Part shown: one piece after another, positions 49,809 through 59,016 of the stretch
Numbering within the stretch: position 1 is the stretch's first letter
Layout: each line of letters opens with the position of its first letter
DNA from: Pygmaiobacter massiliensis
Lineage (GTDB): Bacteria > Bacillota > Clostridia > Oscillospirales > Ruminococcaceae
Direction: 5' to 3'
Assembly (NCBI GenBank): GCA_022778585.1
Contig: JALFTI010000010.1
Coordinates: 225,495 to 289,494 of the forward strand
DNA: 64,000 nucleotides
The notes under the pieces: model-generated
Told to the model about the DNA's origin: nothing
Seen by the model: the letters and a program-made list of their open reading frames with translations, nothing else
Database searches by the model: none
Made by a program: the position numbers and the translations under genes

Positions 49809-51404
49809 TTGAAGAAACGCCTGCTTTTGCAAAATGCCATCTGGCTCAGTTTAACCACATTTACACTGCGCGGTGCCGGAATGGCTTTTCGGGTTTACCT
49901 GGCCAACCAAATTGGCGACGAAGGAATTGGACTTTACCAACTGATTTTTACCTTATATAATCTCTGCATTACATTGGCAACCAGCGGAGTTTCGGTTGCC
50001 AGTACCCGTCTGGTTGCCGGGTGGTTGGCACAAAACAAAGGAAGCCCTGCCATTCTTGCAAAAAAAGTAGTGCGGTACAGTTTTTGTACCGGTGCTTTCA
50101 GCGGTATTCTTTTGTTTGTTTGCGCTGGCCCTGCCAGCAAATGGATTTTGCAGGACACAAGAGCTATTATTCCACTGCGTATTTTAGCCTTTAGCCTGCC
50201 TTTTATGGCCGCGGGCGCTGCACTGCGGGGGTGTTTTTCCGCATGTCGTCAGGTCAAAAGCTCCTCTGTCTCCCAACTGTTTGAACAGGCGGTGCGAATT
50301 GGTTTGGTAGCCTACCTGCTACCCCGTGCTCCCATTGAAAACCTCGCTTTGTCCTGTTCCATTATTGTATTGGGCAATACTCTGTCGGAAATTCTTTCCG
50401 CTTTATGGATTCAAATCAGCTGGAAATGCTATATGTCCCGTACCCCGGCAAAACCTTCTGCACCTTTGCAGAGCACCTTTTCTGCTTATTGTTCGCTCGG
50501 CCTTCCCGTAGCAGCCACTCGCGGGGTCAGCAGCCTTTTGGTCACTGCCGAAAATGTGTTGGTACCTGCGATGCTTGGGCTTTTTCTTGCTGACCGCACC
50601 GAAGCGCTGGCATCCTTTGGCCGGCTGAAAGGCATGGCTTTGCCGGTTTTGTTTTTTCCCTTTTCGCTGCTTGCAACCTTCTCCACCCTTTTATTGCCGG
50701 AGATCACCCATGCTCACATAAAAGGCGACCGCGCTGCCCTGTGCCGCCTCATTAAAATTACGCTGCAGATTACCTGCATATTATCCCTGCTGGTAGGCGG
50801 ACTCATTACCATATTTTCCGCCCCGCTGGGGCAATTGCTTTATCAATCAGAAGAAATTGGGTTTTACCTGCGAATTTTAGGTCCGCTGGCACCATTTATG
50901 TACCTGGAAAGCATGGTGGATGGAATGCTGCGCGGCATGGATGAACAGCTTGCCACCTTCCGATACAGCTTGCTGGACTCTGCTGTGCGCATTGCAGGCG
51001 TGCTGATATTGGTACCGCACTTTGGCATGAAAGGATTTTTGTTCGTTATGCTTCTTTCCAACCTCACGACCTGCCTATTAAATCTTTGCAGGCTGGTACA
51101 GGTTTCCCATCTGCACCTTTCTTTGTCTACCCTTGTATTAAAACCGCTTTTTTCCCTTTTGGCCGGATGGGCTGCCTGGCATTTTGTGATGGAGACATTT
51201 TTTACCGGTATCGCCCATTTTTCTGGTTTTATGCTGTTATGTGCAGGCAGCTGCACAGTGGGGGGAATTTACCTTATTTTTCTGTGGATTACCGGCTGCG
51301 TTTCGCTGCAAAATTTTGCTTTTTTAAAACGAAAGAAACATATAAAGCCGGTTTGCGGCAAACCGGCTGTTCCACACACACTGCCCTGTGTTTTATTTTT
51401 TTAA
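49809..51404 (+). CDS. SpoVB-like polysaccharide/lipid flippase
   Basis: Multi-spanning membrane protein of 531 residues in the MOP (MATE/MurJ) superfamily, about 13-14 helices. It starts with LQNAIWLSLTTFTLRGAGMA, FRVYLANQIGDEGIGLYQLI, which matches the SpoVB/YtgP group, and has PFMAAGAALRGCFSACRQVK in mid-protein. SpoVB acts in spore cortex synthesis, other members in lipid II or polysaccharide export; with sporulation genes elsewhere in the window SpoVB is plausible. The start is a TTG at 49809 with GGGGTG six bases before it; a TTG at 49782 is an alternative. Confidence 0.85.
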   Translation: MKKRLLLQNAIWLSLTTFTLRGAGMAFRVYLANQIGDEGIGLYQLIFTLYNLCITLATSGVSVASTRLVAGWLAQNKGSPAILAKKVVRYSFCTGAFSGILLFVCAGPASKWILQDTRAIIPLRILAFSLPFMAAGAALRGCFSACRQVKSSSVSQLFEQAVRIGLVAYLLPRAPIENLALSCSIIVLGNTLSEILSALWIQISWKCYMSRTPAKPSAPLQSTFSAYCSLGLPVAATRGVSSLLVTAENVLVPAMLGLFLADRTEALASFGRLKGMALPVLFFPFSLLATFSTLLLPEITHAHIKGDRAALCRLIKITLQITCILSLLVGGLITIFSAPLGQLLYQSEEIGFYLRILGPLAPFMYLESMVDGMLRGMDEQLATFRYSLLDSAVRIAGVLILVPHFGMKGFLFVMLLSNLTTCLLNLCRLVQVSHLHLSLSTLVLKPLFSLLAGWAAWHFVMETFFTGIAHFSGFMLLCAGSCTVGGIYLIFLWITGCVSLQNFAFLKRKKHIKPVCGKPAVPHTLPCVLFF

Positions 51405-51484
51405 AATTCAAGCAAAATAAGTTTTATTCTGCTTTCCTTACAAAACACTGTTTTATGCAGTACCCTTCCCGCAACATTAACAAA

Positions 51485-51524
51485 AAACCGGCGGCCTTTT
51501 CCCAAAAAGGCCGCCGGTTTTTAT
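51485..51524. terminator. Bidirectional terminator between the flippase and racemase genes
   Basis: AAAACCGGCGGCCTTTT / AAAAAGGCCGCCGGTTTTT, convergent genes on both sides. Confidence 0.92.
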
Positions 51525-51585
51525 GTCAAAAACAAACTTTTGCGTATGAAAAAATGCTTATTGTCTCAATTTTTAAAAATACCCT

Positions 51586-52656
51586 TTATTCATTCAAATA
51601 TTTCTTTTCCACATAGGCCGATGTAAACGCCCGCATGGTAGAAAAATATCCCAACCGCAGCGCAACCGTATCCCCAACCTGATATTGGTGCTCGCTATCC
51701 GTCACATCCAGCATAAGGTGATCCGAGCTTGCACCTAGAATCAGAATTCCGGGATCCAAAGGAGTTGTTGTTTCGGGGTCAAAATCCTGTTTTCCCAATG
51801 CACAAACCGCCTTCGTTCTGTGCTGTCCGCGATCGGTAAAGCTGGGACGGTTGCCGTAAGAATCCACGCCGATCTGCCCCCATGGCAGCGAGGGCTTCTC
51901 CTTAAGCTCTACAATCTCACATTCCAGTATAAACGCCCCAGGATCTGTGCCTGGCAGGTAAGTGTAGCGGGCGCGTTCTTTTCCAAATAAAAGAGATTCT
52001 CCCAGCCGCAAATTATCGACCTGGCTGGGTATACCGCTCCGCATCATCAAATCTATCGTGGCAGAATTACCCCCACTTACAATTTCCAGCGGGCGTCCAA
52101 TCGCCTCGCTGACGGCTTTGCGCAGCCTTGCAAGCTCGGCCATTTTTTCACTGTCTGGCTGAACAAAAGAAAAGCAGGTCAAATTTGTACCAATGCCATA
52201 CAGCTGCACGCCTTGCAGGCGTTCGGTTTCCACCGCAGCCTGCAGCAGCTCCTCTTCCTTTACATACCCTTCTCGTATATCGCCTAAATCTGCCATTAAA
52301 ATCACTTTATGAAGGCGTTTTTGAGCGCAAGCTTCTTTGGAGATAGCACGAATGACTTCAATTTCAGAATTAAGCGAAACATCTGCATATTGTACCAGCC
52401 GTCTTACTTCCGACAGCATAGGCGGCCGGATTAACCATTTTTCTGCCTGCAAATCCTTCATCCGTGCCAGATTATCTACCCGGGAATCTCCCAGCATGGT
52501 AATTCCCGCATCCAGATAGCATTGCGCAATCACCGGGTCTCCGGCAAATACCTTTGTAACACCTGTAACACGGATATGATGTTTGGCGCAAAGGTCTGCC
52601 ACCTGTTTTGCATTATTGCGAATGCAGGCAAGGTTGACCGTTACGCAAGGATACAT
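51586..52656 (-). CDS. PLP-dependent alanine/ornithine racemase family protein
   Basis: Amino-acid racemase of 356 residues with the alanine-racemase barrel: VNLACIRNNAKQVADLCAKH, then HIRVTGVTKVFAG (PLP Lys near residue 35), ITMLGDSRVDNLARMK, and GIGTNLTCFSFVQPDSEKM with VSGGNSATIDLMM. This pattern is that of the YhfX/ornithine-racemase group, not the dimeric Alr/DadX type, so ornithine or another amino acid is the more likely substrate. It stands before no partner of the ornithine fermentation pathway; the nearest gene is the AGCS symporter on the same strand. Confidence 0.85.
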   Translation of the reverse strand: MYPCVTVNLACIRNNAKQVADLCAKHHIRVTGVTKVFAGDPVIAQCYLDAGITMLGDSRVDNLARMKDLQAEKWLIRPPMLSEVRRLVQYADVSLNSEIEVIRAISKEACAQKRLHKVILMADLGDIREGYVKEEELLQAAVETERLQGVQLYGIGTNLTCFSFVQPDSEKMAELARLRKAVSEAIGRPLEIVSGGNSATIDLMMRSGIPSQVDNLRLGESLLFGKERARYTYLPGTDPGAFILECEIVELKEKPSLPWGQIGVDSYGNRPSFTDRGQHRTKAVCALGKQDFDPETTTPLDPGILILGASSDHLMLDVTDSEHQYQVGDTVALRLGYFSTMRAFTSAYVEKKYLNE

Positions 52657-52749
52657 AAAAACACTTCCCTTCCCTGAAAAAACGGCAGGTCTGCACTATG
52701 CCGACCCGCCGTTTTACTGCGCAAATCTTGCGCAGCGCATCTAAAGTTG

Positions 52750-54165
52750 TTAGTCCCAATAATCCAATTCAGCTGCATTCAGCCCAATATCTGCTGCATG
52801 GAAAACGGGAGCCTTGCCCTCTTTTTTCTGCTTTTCATAGTCTTTCATGGCATTAATGGCCACCTTACCCAAAATTACGCAGGCCGGCAGGTTGATAATC
52901 GTCATAAAAGCCATCAGCAGGTCCGCAATGGTCCAGACAGCGCCCATGGACATACCGGCACCCACAAAAATAACCAAAGCTGCCAGCAAACGGAAGCAGG
53001 TCATAAAGGTTTTGGAAGGCATTTTTTTGTGAATAAACGCCAAGCAGTTATCCACATAGAAGAAGTTGCCCAGCAAAGTGGTAAAAGCAAACAGGACCAT
53101 TGCCACAGTGATAAAAATAGGTCCAAAGGAACCAAACACGCTGGAAAGAGCCTGCTGTACATAGGGCGCACCAGCCAGCTCTTCTGCCGGCACCACACCA
53201 GAGCACAGGCACATAAAAGCAGTGGCAGTGCAGATCACGATGGTATCCAAATAAACCGAGAACATCTGTACCAAGCCCTGTTTAACCGGGTGAGAAACAT
53301 CTGCAGCCGCCGCCGCGTTGGGTGCAGAACCCACGCCGGCTTCGTTGGAGAACAATCCCCGCTTAATGCCATACAGCATGCAGGAACCAGCAACGCCGCC
53401 CAAAATAGCCTTAAAGTCAAATGCCTCTTTGAAAATAAGCCCCAAAACGGAAGGCAACAGGTTGATATGCATTACCATAACAATAATGGCAATCAGCACA
53501 TAAAGTGCCCCCATAACAGGTACCAACACACCGGTGGCCTTTACAATTCGCTTACCGCCGCCCATAATGCAGTAACCTACCAAAACTGCCAAAATAGCAC
53601 CGATAATCCAGGGGGTAACTGTGGGGTTATAAAAGCTGTATGCCGAGAAGGTAGACTGCAGGTTATACGACGCCAGCATATTAAAACCGCCGGCATAAGT
53701 AATAATCAGGAAAAATGCAAACAGTACCGCGATCGGACGGCTGTGCAGCGCCGATTCGATATAATATGCCGGGCCACCGTAGCTGTCGCCATTGGCATCT
53801 CTGCGCTTATAAACTTGGGCTAAAGTACTTTCAATAAAGGCAGAAGCAGCCCCAATAATGGCAATCATCCACATCCAAAAAATGGAACCATAACCGCCAA
53901 GGCAAATTGCAGTGGATATCCCCACAATGTTGCCGGTGCCCACGCGGGAAGCCGTGGAAACCATCAAAGCCTGGAAAGAAGAAACCTTTCCTTCTTTATC
54001 CGGTTTTTCATTAATTACCCGAATGGCCTCACCCAACATGCGAAGCTGTACCCCTTTGGTACGGAAGGTGAAATATAAACCCGCCGCCAAAAGCACAATA
54101 ACCAGGACCGGGTAGTACATAAAGTCACTAAGCTTTGTGACCTGTTCCATTATCCATTCCATCAT
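52750..54165 (-). CDS. AGCS-family sodium:amino-acid symporter
   Basis: Sodium-coupled importer of alanine, glycine or glutamine, 471 residues, about 11 helices. The family signature is clear: RVGTGNIVGISTAICLGGYG, AFIESTLAQVYKRRDANGDS, GGPAYYIESALHSRPIAV and RGLFSNEAGVGSAPNAAAAA. The start is one of two ATGs at 54165/54162 behind AAAGAGTG. The next gene upstream is glutaminase glsA, as with glnT-glsA in Bacillus, so glutamine is a likely substrate (inference). Its promoter contains the same TTTTGCACAAAA element as glsA. Confidence 0.93.
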   Translation of the reverse strand: MMEWIMEQVTKLSDFMYYPVLVIVLLAAGLYFTFRTKGVQLRMLGEAIRVINEKPDKEGKVSSFQALMVSTASRVGTGNIVGISTAICLGGYGSIFWMWMIAIIGAASAFIESTLAQVYKRRDANGDSYGGPAYYIESALHSRPIAVLFAFFLIITYAGGFNMLASYNLQSTFSAYSFYNPTVTPWIIGAILAVLVGYCIMGGGKRIVKATGVLVPVMGALYVLIAIIVMVMHINLLPSVLGLIFKEAFDFKAILGGVAGSCMLYGIKRGLFSNEAGVGSAPNAAAAADVSHPVKQGLVQMFSVYLDTIVICTATAFMCLCSGVVPAEELAGAPYVQQALSSVFGSFGPIFITVAMVLFAFTTLLGNFFYVDNCLAFIHKKMPSKTFMTCFRLLAALVIFVGAGMSMGAVWTIADLLMAFMTIINLPACVILGKVAINAMKDYEKQKKEGKAPVFHAADIGLNAAELDYWD

Positions 54166-54322
54166 AACACACTCTTTTCTTGATTTGTAGGCGCCAATAT
54201 TCCTCTGTGCGCCGGCCGTTTTCCGCATGTATGCGGCCTGCCCTGTTCGCTGCTTTGCCAGTCAATCAGACCGTCCGCTTTGCGGCCTGCTGGTGCTGCG
54301 AATAAATTCCTCCTTTCTTTAT

Positions 54323-54349
54323 TTTATAGATTTTTGTGCAAAATTGCAA
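54323..54349 (-). promoter_or_regulatory. Promoter of the AGCS symporter with embedded palindrome
   Basis: TTGCAA (54349-54344), 15 bases, TATAAA (54328-54323) on the minus strand. The spacer is filled by TTTTGCACAAAA (54343-54332), an inverted repeat TTTTG-CA-CAAAA. The message would start near 54316 with a leader of about 150 bases. Confidence 0.6.
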
Positions 54350-54400
54350 GTTTTTACCTATTCTTAAACCACAATTTGTAAAACAATTTTCAAATAGCGC

Positions 54401-55348
54401 TTAAATTTTGCACGCTTTTCCAGAAAAATAGTGCAGTCCTAAATGGTGAGATAGATATTCAAAAATGTGATATGCCCCCACACTGTTGCCTTTTGCATCC
54501 AGCGCAGGACCAAATGCCGCCAGCCCCAATTTATTTTCAACCGAACCCATAATTCCGCCACCTACACCGCTTTTGGCGGGAATTCCAACCTTCATGGCAA
54601 ATTCGCCGGAGCCATCGTACATGCCGCAGGTCACCATCAAGGTTTTAACAATGCGCACAATCCAGCTTTCCACCAACCGCTTTCCTGTAAGGGGATCAAC
54701 ACCGTCGCAGGCAAGTACCAGTCCATAGTGGGCTAAATCCTGCGTGTTAACATTTACCGAACACATTCTGAAATACAAATCCAATACCTGCTCGGCATCA
54801 TTTTCCAAAATGTTGTCACTTTGCATTAAGTATGCCATAGAACGGTTGCGCATACCGGCCTTTTTTTCCGAAAGGTATACCGCTTCATTCAATCCAATCG
54901 TCTGGCGTCCGCATAAGGTACGGGTAAGGTTTAAAAACTCGCCAAATGGATCAGGCCGATTCATGCAGCAGCTGGCTGTTGCAATAGCGCCCGCATTGAT
55001 CATAGGGTTTAACGGCCGAGTGTTGCGGGTTTCTAGTTTTACAATCGAATTAAATGCGTCTCCCGTCGGCTCTACCCCTACCTTGCTGAACACCTTTTCA
55101 TACCCCACACTTTGTAAAGCATAAATCAGGTTAATGGTTTTGGAAATACTTTGAATCGTAAAATCCTGCTGCCAATCGCCACAGTGATACTGCGCTCCAT
55201 CCGGAGTAATCAGGCAGGCACCTATGTGTGCTGCATTTCCTTTGGCAAGTTCTGGAATATAAGTTGCCACACTTCCCTCGTGCAAAAATGCGCGGGCGTA
55301 CTCCACCGCATTATTCAAAGTCTGTTCAATCAATTCATTGTGGGACAT
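54401..55348 (-). CDS. glsA: Glutaminase
   Basis: Hydrolyses glutamine to glutamate and ammonia. The 315-residue protein has the beta-lactamase-like active site FTIQSISKTINLIYAL (Ser 67, Lys 70), EPTGDAFNSIVKLE, PLNPMINAGAIATAS, and the late GIPAKSGVGGGIMGSV. It stands between the AGCS symporter gene and a divergent LysR regulator. In many bacteria a glutaminase with a transporter serves glutamine use or acid resistance. Its upstream region holds the palindrome shared with the other two genes. Confidence 0.96.
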   Translation of the reverse strand: MSHNELIEQTLNNAVEYARAFLHEGSVATYIPELAKGNAAHIGACLITPDGAQYHCGDWQQDFTIQSISKTINLIYALQSVGYEKVFSKVGVEPTGDAFNSIVKLETRNTRPLNPMINAGAIATASCCMNRPDPFGEFLNLTRTLCGRQTIGLNEAVYLSEKKAGMRNRSMAYLMQSDNILENDAEQVLDLYFRMCSVNVNTQDLAHYGLVLACDGVDPLTGKRLVESWIVRIVKTLMVTCGMYDGSGEFAMKVGIPAKSGVGGGIMGSVENKLGLAAFGPALDAKGNSVGAYHIFEYLSHHLGLHYFSGKACKI

Positions 55349-55427
55349 CGCTTTTTTCTCCTTTTGCAGCCATTTATCTGTCTGTATATCAGCAGAGTGC
55401 CTTATTTACAAATTTATGGTATCACAA

Positions 55428-55439
55428 TTTTGTGCAAAA
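55428..55439. promoter_or_regulatory. Shared palindrome upstream of glsA
   Basis: TTTTGTGCAAAA, identical over 12 bases to the element in the AGCS promoter. Aligned on it, a TTATCT and a TGATAC take the -35 and -10 places on the minus strand. Confidence 0.5.
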
Positions 55440-55560
55440 AGATAATACGCATTCCCGATAAGGTATGCCCTGCAGACTTATAGGTATTTCAACAAAGTTT
55501 TTTCATAATCCTGTACATTTTCCACAAATTACAGCTTTTTTGCTGGTTTTCGTTTCTCCT

Positions 55561-55572
55561 TTTTACACAAAC
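55561..55572. promoter_or_regulatory. Variant palindrome in the LysR gene promoter
   Basis: TTTTACACAAAC, ten of twelve bases as TTTTGCACAAAA, lying directly before a TATAAT (55576-55581) and after TTTCTC, so again in the -35/-10 spacer. Confidence 0.45.
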
Positions 55573-55637
55573 CGCTATAATAGATAAAGAAACTGTTCAT
55601 TAGACTTTACCGGCAACAAATGCATTCGAGGGAAAAT

Positions 55638-56573
55638 ATGGAGATTAAACATCTGGAATTTTTCGCCACGGTGGCACAATATGGTTCTATCAATAAGGCC
55701 GCACAGGTCCTATACATATCTCAGCCTCACCTTAGCCACATTATTCGGGATATGGAATCTGATCTTGGTTTTCCGCTTTTTTCTCGTACCAAACAAGGGG
55801 TATTGTTAACACCGGAAGGTGCAGCGTTCTTAGAACATTCTAAAGTCATTATAAAGGAAATGTACGCCTTGAAGCAGTTTGCACGCAAGGTGCAACCTTC
55901 CGAAGACCGGCTTAGCATTTCCATGACGAAATTCACCCATACCATGGAAAGCTTTAATGAGGTATGTAGCCGCAACCAACAATTACCCAGTTTTACCTAC
56001 CGTATGAACGAAGGTACTACTGTAGATGTTGTAAATGATGTAGCTGAAGGGATTGCAGATGTAGGGGTTATTCACTTTGCCGGCGAAGAAGCAGCCAGAC
56101 TTCCCCGTGTTTTGAAAGAAAAGCAACTTTCTTTCACCCACATTGCATCTTTGGCTCCCCACATTGTTATTTCCAAAAATCACGAGCTGCTGCGTTTAGG
56201 CAAAAAGGTCAACCTTAGCAATTTAAAGCCGTACGGCTTTGTTCGGGTATCAGGCCAATATGAAGACTTTTTATATCATATTGCCGCCGAAAACCATCAG
56301 GTGGATCTAAATAATTCTCCTCGTATTATCTATGTATATGGCAGGGCGGCCCTTTTGCACCTTATCTCAATTAGTAATTTTTATACGATAGGCATACAAA
56401 ATTTTTCCACTCAGGACTCCATGTATCAGTGCGTTTCCATTCCAGTGGAAAATTGTCAAGAGCGAATTGGTTTTGGCATTATTACCCGCCAGGGCGATGT
56501 ACTTTCTTCCTCTGAACAGGAATTTATAAAAAATGTAACCGAACGGTACCACCAGCTTCAAAATACGCCTTAA
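55638..56573 (+). CDS. LysR-family transcriptional regulator
   Basis: A 311-residue regulator: winged helix-turn-helix at 1-60 (MEIKHLEFFATVAQYGSINK, AAQVLYISQPHLSHIIRDME, LGFPLFSRTKQGVLLTPEG), then a two-lobed effector domain (DRLSISMTKFTHTMESFNEV, GIADVGVIHFAGEEAARLP). It is divergent to glsA with about 290 bases between and probably controls glsA, the AGCS gene and itself. The start at 55638 follows GAGGG; the ATG at 55620 does not have a site. Confidence 0.93.
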   Translation: MEIKHLEFFATVAQYGSINKAAQVLYISQPHLSHIIRDMESDLGFPLFSRTKQGVLLTPEGAAFLEHSKVIIKEMYALKQFARKVQPSEDRLSISMTKFTHTMESFNEVCSRNQQLPSFTYRMNEGTTVDVVNDVAEGIADVGVIHFAGEEAARLPRVLKEKQLSFTHIASLAPHIVISKNHELLRLGKKVNLSNLKPYGFVRVSGQYEDFLYHIAAENHQVDLNNSPRIIYVYGRAALLHLISISNFYTIGIQNFSTQDSMYQCVSIPVENCQERIGFGIITRQGDVLSSSEQEFIKNVTERYHQLQNTP

Positions 56574-56584
56574 ACTTTACAGCA

Positions 56585-56624
56585 TAAAAAAGCCCGGAAG
56601 ACTTTATAGAGTCTCCCGGGCTTT
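56585..56624. terminator. Bidirectional terminator
   Basis: AAAAAAGCCCGG(G)AGACT / AGTCTCCCGGGCTTTT hairpin between the convergent LysR and nadE genes. Confidence 0.9.
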
Positions 56625-56698
56625 TAAAATGCTACAATTCGCAGCAAAACAGCACGGCAACTGCGCCTGTTTTGCAGTATTTTTCTATTATTGCTCCG

Positions 56699-58612
56699 TT
56701 ATTCTTCCAGCTCATCCAGTTCCGCCATCCAAGCGGTGCTGAACGCATCGCTTGGCATCCGCCAATCTCCGCGGGGCGAAAGGGTGACACTGCCTACCTT
56801 CGGTCCATCTGGCAAGCAATTGCGTTTAAACTGCTGATTGAAAAACCTTCTGCAGAAAATGCGCAGCCATTTTAAAATCACAGCATCGTCAAACTGCTCT
56901 TCAAAGGCCAGCTGTGCCAACCGATAAATCTTTTTAGGGCCAAACCCAAACCGAACCAGGTAATACAAGAAGAAATCATGCAGGTCATACGGTCCTACAA
57001 TATCTTCCGTACGCTGTGCAATATCCCCATCCTGTGCAGGCAACAGTTCCGGGCTTACCGGCGTATCCAAAATATCCTGCAAAACACTTGCCAATGCAGG
57101 TTCGCTGCGCTGTGCCACATGCGCCACAATATGGCGCACCAAGGTTTTGGGAATCGAGGCGTTCACTCCATACATGGACATATGGTCTCCATTATAGGTA
57201 GCCCAGCCCAATGCCAGCTCAGACAGATCGCCCGTGCCCACTACAAGACCATTCATCTGGTTTGCAATGTCCATCAAAACCTGCGTTCTCTCTCGTGCCT
57301 GACCGTTCTCATACACCACATCATGTTCCGCTTCACTATGTCCAATATCCTTAAAATGAGCGCGGACCGAATCTGTGATATTCACCTCATTGAAAGTAAC
57401 CTGCAAACATTTACAAAGGATCTCCGCATTACTTTTGGTACGGTGAGTTGTTCCAAAACAGGGCATGGTCACCGCTATTACATCGGTACGCGGGCGCCCC
57501 AACAAATCTGCTGCGCGCACCGCTACCAGCAAAGCCAAACAGCTATCCAGCCCGCCAGAAATTCCAATCACCAGCGAGGCACAATGGGTGTGCTCCATGC
57601 GCCTGGCAAGGCCATGAGCCTGAATTGCCAAAATCTCCTCACAGCGGTCTGCCCTGGCCGATTTGTCCTGCGGGACAAACGGACGCGGTTGTACCGCACG
57701 GGTTAAAATAGTTTCACACCAAGCAGTATCAAACCAAATTTTCTGGTATTCCGCCTGGTTATCCGGCAAAAAGGTCGTTTGACGGCGCCGTTCATGGCAC
57801 AAGCGATCCACATCGATTTCGCTAATCACCAAACTGTTTGTAAACAGCTCACTCTGGGCCAAAATAACACCATTTTCTGCCACCAGATCATGTCCTGCAA
57901 ACACCATATCGCTGGAAGATTCCCCACTTCCGGCATCTGCATAGAGATAACCGCACAGCAGTTTTGCAGACTGCAGCGCTACCAACTGCCGACGGTATGC
58001 AGCCTTACCTATCGTCTCATCACTGGCCGAAGGATTGGCTATAATGGTAGCACCTGCTTGCGCCAAATTACCAGAAGGCGGCTGCGGCACCCACAAATCC
58101 TCGCAAATTTCCACACCAAAGCAAAATTCCGGCAGCTGGCGGCAACAGAACAACAGTCGGCTTCCAAACGGCACCGTATGCCCGGCTACCCACGCCGTTT
58201 TGTTTTCAGCCGGGGCCGGGGTAAACTGGCGCCGGTCATAAAATTCGCCATAATTGGGCAAAAAAGTTTTAGGAACAATGCCAAGCACCTGGCCGTTGGC
58301 CAATACAGCCGCGGCGTTGTAAAGTTTTCCTTCCACACTTACAGGTATACCTACTACTGCGGCAATATCCAATTTCTCGGTGGCTACCACCAATAGGGCA
58401 AGCGCATCCTGCGCTGCGGTAAGTAACGGGCGTGCAAAAAACAGGTCCCCACACGTATACCCGGTTAAAGAAAGTTCCGGAAAACAAACAAGCTTTACCC
58501 CTTGATCTGCAGCCTCCTGCATCATGGCAAGGTGAGCTTGCGCATTGGCTGCGCAATCGGCTAATTTTAATTTGGGGGTACAGGCTGCAACCTTTACAAA
58601 TCCATCTTTCAT
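56699..58612 (-). CDS. nadE: Glutamine-dependent NAD+ synthetase
   Basis: Final step of NAD synthesis. The 637-residue protein has an N-terminal nitrilase-type glutaminase domain, catalytic Glu 46 (CFPELSLTGYTCGD), Lys 115 (GIVPKTFLPNYGEF) and Cys 170 (FGVEICEDLWVP). The C-terminal synthetase domain has the ATP-pyrophosphatase loop SGGLDSCLALL near residue 370 and VGTGDLSELALGWATYNGDH. The start at 58612 follows AGGAGG by about nine bases; two ATG/GTG starts further up are unsupported. It is transcribed from 58758-58730. Confidence 0.96.
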   Translation of the reverse strand: MKDGFVKVAACTPKLKLADCAANAQAHLAMMQEAADQGVKLVCFPELSLTGYTCGDLFFARPLLTAAQDALALLVVATEKLDIAAVVGIPVSVEGKLYNAAAVLANGQVLGIVPKTFLPNYGEFYDRRQFTPAPAENKTAWVAGHTVPFGSRLLFCCRQLPEFCFGVEICEDLWVPQPPSGNLAQAGATIIANPSASDETIGKAAYRRQLVALQSAKLLCGYLYADAGSGESSSDMVFAGHDLVAENGVILAQSELFTNSLVISEIDVDRLCHERRRQTTFLPDNQAEYQKIWFDTAWCETILTRAVQPRPFVPQDKSARADRCEEILAIQAHGLARRMEHTHCASLVIGISGGLDSCLALLVAVRAADLLGRPRTDVIAVTMPCFGTTHRTKSNAEILCKCLQVTFNEVNITDSVRAHFKDIGHSEAEHDVVYENGQARERTQVLMDIANQMNGLVVGTGDLSELALGWATYNGDHMSMYGVNASIPKTLVRHIVAHVAQRSEPALASVLQDILDTPVSPELLPAQDGDIAQRTEDIVGPYDLHDFFLYYLVRFGFGPKKIYRLAQLAFEEQFDDAVILKWLRIFCRRFFNQQFKRNCLPDGPKVGSVTLSPRGDWRMPSDAFSTAWMAELDELEE

Positions 58613-58729
58613 GGACAACATCCTCCTGTCAGACGCAAACCGCGCCTTTTTGCATGCTTTTCCGAGGTAGCTGCTATACCAATTTTGTGGCACTAAAAAC
58701 AGCAAAATTTTCTTAAAAGCCCTGCAGTT

Positions 58730-58758
58730 ATTATACCCCAGCCACATTTTGAATGCAA
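58730..58758 (-). promoter_or_regulatory. Promoter of nadE
   Basis: TTGCAT (58758-58753), 17 bases, TATAAT (58735-58730). Confidence 0.88.
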
Positions 58759-58790
58759 CGAGCCGCTATTTAAAAATTTCAAAAATCCTA

Positions 58791-58819
58791 TTGCTTTTTA
58801 AAGTAAACCATAGTATAAT
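58791..58819 (+). promoter_or_regulatory. Promoter upstream of the tRNA region
   Basis: TTGCTT (58791-58796), 17 bases, TATAAT (58814-58819) on the plus strand, divergent from the nadE promoter. The RNA would start near 58826, run through the tRNA-like element and reach tRNA-Ala. Confidence 0.75.
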
Positions 58820-58850
58820 AATTAAGCAGTTTTCATCTGTATCGTCGGTA

Positions 58851-58891
58851 GCGTAGCTTATCTGGAAGAGCATACGGTTCGCGTCCATATG
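58851..58891 (+). pseudogene. Truncated tRNA-Ala(CGC)-like element
   Basis: GCGTAGCTTATCTGGAAGAG mirrors the D-arm of the intact tRNA-Ala 165 bases downstream. It is followed by an imperfect anticodon stem (ATACGG / CCATAT) around a seven-base loop TTCGCGT, again with anticodon CGC. No matching acceptor stem or T-arm follows, so it is a relic or a tRNA mimic. Confidence 0.5.
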
Positions 58892-59016
58892 AAATTGCAT
58901 CTCACATTTTAGGATTTCTTTCCATTTAGTAGTTCTATTTTGCGGATTTTTCCCTTAAAGTTGAATATTTCAAAAATCTACTTTTTATAACTTTTTTGAT
59001 TAAAAATGATTAATTC

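Noticed and set aside
51346..51369. AGCCGGTTTGCGGCAAACCGGCT hairpin as a terminator
   Set aside because: It lies inside the end of the flippase gene and has no T-run; the true terminator is at 51485-51524.
52747..53823. 358-codon open frame antisense to the AGCS symporter
   Set aside because: His/Gln-rich composition is the antisense of a hydrophobic membrane protein; no start signal.
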